A stretch of 15,195 nucleotides of DNA from Bacteroidales bacterium. Its GTDB lineage: Bacteria; Bacteroidota; Bacteroidia; Bacteroidales; UBA932. Position numbers and translations under genes: made by a program. Where the stretch lies: positions 1-15,195 of the forward strand of contig JALNXR010000019.1 in assembly GCA_023230265.1 (NCBI GenBank), read 5' to 3'. This document shows, piece after piece, positions 11,494 through 15,195 of this stretch; within the stretch, counting starts at the first letter, position 1; every line of letters begins with the position of its first letter. Under the pieces are notes generated by a model, which saw nothing but the letters and a program-made list of their open reading frames with translations, had not been told where the DNA came from and ran no database searches.

Positions 11494-12425
11494 GGCAACT
11501 CCATATTCTCTCTGGACTTCAATGAAATGGATATATTATCCAAACCTTGCACAGCAGGACTCTTTGCAACAATCAGGCCATCATACGAATAACTTTGATC
11601 CATCTTCACCGATGAGACAATTACGTATCCCAGCCCACTTAAATGTTTAACGCACCCATCATGCAGCAAGTCAGAGTGCGTTGAAATGAACAACCACTTG
11701 ACCATATTATTGGACAACATCTCTACCGCGCCTCTCAGCATGTTAAGCTCTTGTCCCTGTATATCCGCATGCAAAACATCAAGAATGTCAATCCCATGGT
11801 CTTTGCACAAAGCGTCCACACTCACAACTCTGGGAAACCGAGAGGGGGCGGCACCTACACCCGCATTTACAAAAACACCATTGCACTCATTCAACTTGAA
11901 ATTTAAAATTCCTGAAGCAAGATTACGTTTGACTGGCTCTACCATCCAGCACATTGCATTTGGCCTTTTTTTTAGGAGCGAGAGAGAATAGAAAGACCAA
12001 TATGCCCCAAGTTCAACCATAGTGCAGTTTTCGGGAAGTGTGTCTATAACCCAACTAAATATTAACTCTTCCTGAGGTTCATGCACCCCTCTGTTTTTAA
12101 TCAGAAGCTCAAGCATGCCATCCCCATAATAACTGCCAGCGAAAACTTTCACTCCGTTATGCATAGTTATGGTGTTACCTGAAATTTTACCGGCATCAGC
12201 AACCCGCTCGATGCGTAAATTATCCGGCGCGGAAAGAACATCAGCTATTCTCGAGTCCCAATCTGAATGCACGGAACCAGAGAGATTATTATTACAGGCT
12301 GACCGGGCAAAAACTCTTTTCGCAAAAAATAAATATACACGCACCGGAACAAGGTGTGACAAAAATTGCTTCAGCACTTTATTTGCATCCATGCAATGTA
12401 ATTTTTTTTCATATTTATCAAACAT
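11487..12425 (-). CDS. FkbM-like methyltransferase
   Basis: A 312-residue protein with a diverged FkbM methyltransferase domain. MVELGAYWSFYSLSLLKKRP (about 136-155) corresponds to the SAM motif I but lacks the usual GxNxG spacing. CWMVEPVKRNLASG follows, then VVSVDALCKDHGIDILDVLH with ADIQGQELNMLRGA, in which the family's DIEGxE is ADIQGQE. The N-terminal 110 residues have no recognisable domain. The Glu-to-Gln change and altered motif I could mean an altered substrate or weak activity. The start is ATG at 12425 with no strong ribosome binding site; an ATG at 12392 is possible. It is coupled to the next FkbM gene. Confidence 0.8.
   Translation of the reverse strand: MFDKYEKKLHCMDANKVLKQFLSHLVPVRVYLFFAKRVFARSACNNNLSGSVHSDWDSRIADVLSAPDNLRIERVADAGKISGNTITMHNGVKVFAGSYYGDGMLELLIKNRGVHEPQEELIFSWVIDTLPENCTMVELGAYWSFYSLSLLKKRPNAMCWMVEPVKRNLASGILNFKLNECNGVFVNAGVGAAPSRFPRVVSVDALCKDHGIDILDVLHADIQGQELNMLRGAVEMLSNNMVKWLFISTHSDLLHDGCVKHLSGLGYVIVSSVKMDQSYSYDGLIVAKSPAVQGLDNISISLKSRENMELPC
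11499..11502 (-). promoter_or_regulatory. Ribosome binding site deciding a TTG start
   Basis: GGAG on the minus strand, 5 nt before the TTG at 11493, inside the last codons of the upstream FkbM-like gene. It is the main support for using TTG rather than a far downstream ATG. Confidence 0.6.
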
Positions 12426-12591
12426 TTTATAATATTTCGGGCAATCAGAAATTAATGTGGTAGATTTATGAGAACAAAGCGAACGCAGTCTGTAAGCAGA
12501 TAAACTTCATGCCGTGCCTTGCCTACTTACCAATAAAGCTAACTTCAATTCAAATTAATTACTATAAACACAACTCACTTTGAGGACCGCC
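12426..12591. other. AT-rich intergenic spacer
   Basis: A 166-bp AT-rich gap between the acyltransferase and the FkbM-like gene. A short hairpin TGAGG-ACCG-CCTCA (12581-12594) overlaps the acyltransferase stop codon but has no T-tract, so it is a poor terminator candidate. A promoter for the genes to the left may lie here, but no site scores well by eye. Confidence 0.35.
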
Positions 12592-13215
12592 TCAGCGATT
12601 TCTCCTACTATCTCCCACAACTTTAGCGGGATTCCCTACAACTATACTATAAGGGGGAATACTTTTGGCAACAACGGCTCCAGCACCAACCACACTGCCT
12701 TTTCCAATGGTGACACCCTTTAAAACAATCGCCCGCGCTCCAATAAACACATCGTCTTCGATAACAACGGGTTTCGTGAATCCGACACCACCTTTCATAC
12801 GCTCTGTGGGGTCAACCGGATGCGCATCGGAATCCGTAATCAGGCATCCCGAACCTAGAAGAACTTTATTTCCAATCGTAATTGATTTAGCTGAGGAAAG
12901 CGTACATCCGGATATGCCAACATTATGACCTATGACGATCTTTGCCCCATGACCAACCGTTTTGATTGTCACACGCTGAAAAATTCCCAATGAGTTGTGC
13001 TTTGAATCGCTGCAGGCAGTGAAGTTACGTCCAATCGAGATAGAACTTCCCCTGCCCTTGCATGATATCAAAGGTAACTTCCAAAACCGCCAATCCGAAT
13101 GCCATTTAAGTCCCTTACATAGACAGAAAATCATATCCCTCGGCATATATGGCATATACAGAAGTTTCAGAATAAATTTTTTTTGTTTATCCGCTAGCTT
13201 AGAACGAAAAGACAT
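12592..13215 (-). CDS. Hexapeptide-repeat O-acyltransferase
   Basis: A 207-residue left-handed beta-helix acyltransferase of the WcaF/maltose-acetyltransferase-like type, which usually transfers acetyl from acetyl-CoA to a sugar hydroxyl as a trimer in the cytoplasm. The first 55 residues are a basic lead-in. Hexapeptide repeats run from about residue 58 (SISIGRNF) through IVIGHNVGISGCTLSSAKSI, TIGNKVLLGSGCLI and VVIEDDVFIGARAIVLKGVT to IGKGSVVGAGAVV. The catalytic His is probably in DSDAHPVDP, which matches the family's DxxH loop. The closing IPPYSIVVGNPAKVVG is standard. The ATG at 13215 has GAGGG 9-10 nt upstream. It probably decorates the polysaccharide with O-acetyl groups. Confidence 0.9.
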   Translation of the reverse strand: MSFRSKLADKQKKFILKLLYMPYMPRDMIFCLCKGLKWHSDWRFWKLPLISCKGRGSSISIGRNFTACSDSKHNSLGIFQRVTIKTVGHGAKIVIGHNVGISGCTLSSAKSITIGNKVLLGSGCLITDSDAHPVDPTERMKGGVGFTKPVVIEDDVFIGARAIVLKGVTIGKGSVVGAGAVVAKSIPPYSIVVGNPAKVVGDSRRNR

Positions 13216-13255
13216 ATTTTTCTACCCTCATAGGAACCCTTGCGCAGTGCCAATT

Positions 13256-13500
13256 CGTGTTCCATGATCTTTTTGAAAAATTGAATTTCAAAAGGGAGGA
13301 AATGAAGACGTTTGCCACCTAAACAGCCAGGCAGTAAAAACCAAACAAAGTTACAAAGCGGTATAAGCAACCGATTTATTCCAACCCAAAACATCAACTA
13401 AAGCCCAATTAATAGGAACAACCAATAAAAAAATGGCAATCCCACTACAAGAAAAGCTCCTGCCTTTTTCTCAGATTGGAATACTCGTGTTATCACAGCT
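13256..13500 (-). pseudogene. Decayed second copy of gtrA
   Basis: This stretch is clearly homologous to the intact gtrA at 14332-14751. The 3' part (13256-13360) aligns along its whole length with 14343-14447. The 5' part (about 13391-13490) aligns with 14641-14720 and reads GAFLVVGLP, then, after a frame change in a run of seven A (13427-13433), VVPINWALVDVLGWNKSVAY. About 150 bp between the two parts is missing relative to the intact gene. The 3' part reads VTLFGFYCLAV, a stop (TAG where the intact copy has CAG), then VANVFISSLLKFNFS, followed by another 1-nt loss. It therefore encodes no working protein. Small open frames here (13194-13397, 13398-13583) are by-products of these shifts. 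Confidence 0.82.
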
Positions 13501-13543
13501 CCAAACGTGATTTCTATGTACGCTGCGGCACATTGAAAGCTTC

Positions 13544-14122
13544 TTATTGTTCGACGGTTTGCATTTTCAAAAGACAGAAACACTGATTCAGCCCGAATAT
13601 GAACGTGTGGTGTCCTTGGATATGAAACAGATGTCCCGCAAGTTGCTTGACTTGCTGAAGGTCGTAATATGTTTCATGTTCCTCATCTATGTTTTTGGCA
13701 TAAAGACGTATTAGGATCTCGGCCTGTTTCTTTGGTGTTGTAAAAATCAATCGCCCTTCAGGCTTTAGAACTCGATGAATCTCCTTCATAATTGATCTGG
13801 GATCTGCAATATGCTCGATTACTGCAAGCATTGTGACATAATCGAAATAGCTATCAGGAAAGTCAAGAGAGTCTGTGACTTCATCCCCCGTCCTCTTATC
13901 GAGTCCGTAACGTTCTGTACATTTCGACCTGCGTACAAAATAGCCATCACCACAGCCAATATCAAGCAAGCGTTCACCTGGCTTAATGTATCTCTCAACA
14001 TTAACAGCACGCAGGAACCGTGTAATAGGAAGCACCAACCTTGCGATTCCTTTCCTTCCAGATATGTATCCTAGTTGCGCCATCGGCAAACCATCAGTCC
14101 TGGTTGGCGTAATTATAATCAT
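13544..14122 (-). CDS. Class I SAM-dependent methyltransferase
   Basis: A 192-residue methyltransferase of the Methyltransf_11/UbiE-like type. Motif I is LLDIGCGDGYF, with YGLDKRTGDEVTDSLDFPD as the acidic and motif II region. DYVTMLAVIEHIADPRSIMK and EIHRVLKPEGRLIFTTP complete the fold. Such proteins occur beside GT2 and GtrA genes in glycan clusters and are thought to act on lipid- or sugar-linked intermediates; the substrate is not known here. The ATG at 14122 is chosen because GGAG lies 10 nt upstream; a GTG at 14149 would add nine residues. A strong sigma-70-like promoter lies about 120 nt upstream. The decayed gtrA follows directly. Confidence 0.87.
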   Translation of the reverse strand: MIIITPTRTDGLPMAQLGYISGRKGIARLVLPITRFLRAVNVERYIKPGERLLDIGCGDGYFVRRSKCTERYGLDKRTGDEVTDSLDFPDSYFDYVTMLAVIEHIADPRSIMKEIHRVLKPEGRLIFTTPKKQAEILIRLYAKNIDEEHETYYDLQQVKQLAGHLFHIQGHHTFIFGLNQCFCLLKMQTVEQ

Positions 14123-14149
14123 CTGTATGTCTCTCCATTCGCTTAACAC

Positions 14150-14331
14150 CTTAGGGCAGGGTAATTTACCTAATATCTGTATATTGAAGTGATAAACAGG
14201 TAAATCTGCTTGTTTCTAATATACAACAGAATATAACATATGAACACATAATAACTAAAAAAGTGTATCATGTCAAATCGTATTGCAACACATTTCACGC
14301 GGCGCAATAGCACTTCCAGACAGGGGAAAAT
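14150..14331. other. AT-rich intergenic region with promoter
   Basis: About 180 bp with no gene between gtrA and the methyltransferase. It holds a near-consensus minus-strand promoter (14248-14276) and an AT-rich leader of about 120 nt to the methyltransferase start. No terminator for gtrA is obvious. Confidence 0.6.
14248..14276 (-). promoter_or_regulatory. Sigma-70-type promoter candidate
   Basis: On the minus strand: -35 TTGACA (14276-14271), a 17-bp spacer, -10 TATTAT (14253-14248). All six -35 bases and five of six -10 bases match the consensus, and the sequence is AT-rich and upstream of a gene in the right direction. Transcription would start near 14241 and could drive the methyltransferase and the genes beyond it. 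Confidence 0.6.
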
Positions 14332-14751
14332 TCAAGAAGTTCGTTCCATGATCTTTTTTGAATAATTGAATTTTAAAAGGGAGAAAATTAAGACATTTGC
14401 CAACTGCACAGCCAAGTAGTAAAAGTCACACAAAGTTACAAGAATGCTGTAAACGCCCCAGTCCAATACCCTGAAAAAAATAATGCCTCCAAAAAATTGT
14501 GCAAATTGAAACACAATGGGCGTTTCTTTTTTATTTTTAAAAACAACCCAACGGCACATGAAAAAATTGATTATGACTTGAACTACCAAGACTAAAGCAT
14601 AGGCCACAGGCTTATACCAATTCAAAAGATCTACCATAATCCAGTTCAAAGGGATCGCCAAAATAAAAGCGGGCAATCCTGCAACAACGAATACTCCTAC
14701 TCTCGTAAATGTATGCACTGCTTGGTAATTTTTTATTTCAGGAAATTTAAT
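14332..14751 (-). CDS. GtrA-family membrane protein
   Basis: A small polytopic membrane protein of the GtrA family, about 139 residues. Members are thought to flip undecaprenyl-linked sugars across the inner membrane, usually with a GT2 enzyme. Four membrane helices are visible: RVGVFVVAGLPAFILAIPLN, then PVAYALVLVVQVIINFFMCR, AQFFGGIIFFRVLDWGVYSI, and YYLAVQLANVLIFSLLKF, followed by a basic end (NYSKKIMERTS). WVVFKNK between helices 2 and 3 is a family signature. No ATG is available. AGGAGG sits 7 nt before an ATT at 14751 that shares a base with the upstream TAA. The alternative TTG at 14787 lies 40 nt inside the upstream fragment with a weak binding site. Its GT2 partner is truncated in this window. 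Confidence 0.85.
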   Translation of the reverse strand: MKFPEIKNYQAVHTFTRVGVFVVAGLPAFILAIPLNWIMVDLLNWYKPVAYALVLVVQVIINFFMCRWVVFKNKKETPIVFQFAQFFGGIIFFRVLDWGVYSILVTLCDFYYLAVQLANVLIFSLLKFNYSKKIMERTS

Positions 14752-15091
14752 CTTTTTCCCTCCTTTGCAGAAAAAGGCATTCCTCAATTATCTTACGCTG
14801 GGCTTTCAAAATCTCACCTATCACACCTAACGAAATCAAAAGAGTTCCTATGATAAAACATACGGCTAAAAGTATTAATGATGGTATATATGTCCTCCCT
14901 TTACTGACAGTGTCAAACACATATACTAAATATATAAACCTCAAACCCAATAACAGCGCAACCGAAATAAATGGCAGCGCGCAACAAGCAAAAAATCGTC
15001 CAGGACGGTAAAGCACAAACATGGAAACCATCGTTCCGCCAGACTTGCGGATATACTGCGGAATGCTCTTAAACAAGCGTGATTCGCGAGT
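14747..15091 (-). pseudogene. 3' fragment of a GT2 (dolichyl-phosphate-mannose-synthase-like) glycosyltransferase
   Basis: About 114 codons that match only the C-terminal membrane part of GT2 polyprenyl-phosphate glycosyltransferases (GtrB/DPM1-like): TRESRLFKSIPQYIRKSGGT and VSMFVLYRPGRFF, then two membrane helices (FACCALPFISVALLLGLRFI and YIPSLILLAVCFIIGTLLIS), then LGVIGEILKAQRKIIEE. The catalytic GT-A domain that should precede TRES is absent: a TGA stop lies at 15092-15094 and the sequence beyond is not coding for it. The only start is a TTG at 15076. It may still be translated as a small membrane protein, but it cannot be a working glycosyltransferase. It overlaps gtrA by a few bases, the normal arrangement for an intact gtrB-gtrA-type pair. 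Confidence 0.8.
14759..14764 (-). promoter_or_regulatory. Strong ribosome binding site before an ATT codon
   Basis: AGGAGG on the minus strand followed after 7 nt (GAAAAAG) by ATT at 14751, the first codon that places gtrA in frame ahead of its first membrane helix. No ATG, GTG or TTG lies at this spacing, so initiation at AUU is possible. Confidence 0.45.
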
Positions 15092-15112
15092 TCAGACCAC
15101 TGGACATAGGCG

Positions 15113-15143
15113 CGAAAACCTTAACGTTTTCGGCCTTTTTTTT
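15113..15143 (+). terminator. Rho-independent terminator-like hairpin
   Basis: CGAAAAC (15113-15119), 6-nt loop, GTTTTCG (15126-15132), then GCC and eight T on the plus strand. Stem and T-tract fit an intrinsic terminator. No plus-strand gene precedes it in the window, so it would serve as an insulator or belong to inserted DNA. Confidence 0.5.
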
Positions 15144-15165
15144 CACAATATTGTTCAAAATGTAG

Positions 15166-15194
15166 TTGCGTTTTACGCGCGCGCGTGATATAAT
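15166..15194 (+). promoter_or_regulatory. Possible plus-strand promoter at the right edge
   Basis: TTGCGT (15166-15171), 17 bp, then a perfect TATAAT (15189-15194). The -35 box matches only in TTG. It would drive a plus-strand gene lying beyond the window. Confidence 0.35.
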
Positions 15195-15195
15195 A

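Larger units (their letters stand above)
15092..15195. other. Non-coding sequence of different origin at the right edge
   Basis: Similarity to the GT2 enzyme stops at about 15091 and the remaining 104 bp do not continue it in any frame. It contains CAGACCACTG (15093-15102), a hairpin with T-tract, a 10-bp palindrome ACAATATTGT (15145-15154), a GCGCGCGCG run and a TATAAT box. This could be the end of an inserted mobile element, but no transposase is visible. Confidence 0.4.

Noticed and set aside
13194..13397. 67-residue minus-strand gene
   Set aside because: It is an out-of-frame reading of the gtrA remnant.
13398..13583. 61-residue membrane protein gene
   Set aside because: It is the frameshifted 5' part of the decayed gtrA fused to the end of the methyltransferase region in another frame.

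Overview
The window is one long minus-strand cluster for assembling a surface polysaccharide (O-antigen, capsule or exopolysaccharide type). It holds a nucleotide-sugar dehydratase, an NAD-dependent sugar epimerase/dehydratase, four GT-B glycosyltransferases, a GT11-like fucosyltransferase-type enzyme, three FkbM-type methyltransferases, one class I methyltransferase, a hexapeptide-repeat acyltransferase, a DUF218 membrane protein and a GtrA flippase-like protein. No initiating phosphoglycosyl transferase, Wzx, Wzy or ABC exporter is visible, so the locus must continue outside the window, at least to the left, where the dehydratase runs off the edge. The host is probably a Gram-negative bacterium; I cannot place it further from sequence alone.

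Layout in the direction of transcription (right to left). At 15092-15195 is sequence that looks foreign to the operon, with a plus-strand terminator-like hairpin and a plus-strand promoter candidate. It abuts a 5'-truncated GT2 glycosyltransferase fragment (14747-15091), followed by intact gtrA (14332-14751), a sigma-70-like promoter (14248-14276), a class I methyltransferase, and a decayed second gtrA copy (about 13256-13500). Next come the acyltransferase, two FkbM genes, the DUF218 gene and a glycosyltransferase (13215 down to 8653), many with overlapping ends. After a 158-194 bp gap come a glycosyltransferase, a GT11-like gene, an FkbM gene and a large glycosyltransferase, all translationally coupled (8458 down to 4253). 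Last are a WbuB-like glycosyltransferase, a small coiled-coil protein of unknown function, the epimerase and the partial dehydratase.

The most unusual content is a family of short palindromic elements in the left 5.4 kb. The core is an 11-bp inverted repeat (ATTGCAACCAC or ATTGCGACCAC, its complement, and a 3-nt loop) with shared flanks. Eight clear copies are present, all in the same orientation. Three lie between genes and five lie inside reading frames without breaking them: one in the dehydratase, one in the epimerase and three in the glycosyltransferase at 4253-5872. In that glycosyltransferase they are part of larger composite cassettes with extra GC-rich hairpins, adding about 145 residues to an otherwise ordinary GT4 protein. 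Arm variants change together on both sides, so the hairpin itself appears to be maintained. The elements are absent from the AT-richer right two-thirds, which suggests different histories for the two parts. No transposase or RAYT-like gene is present to move them.
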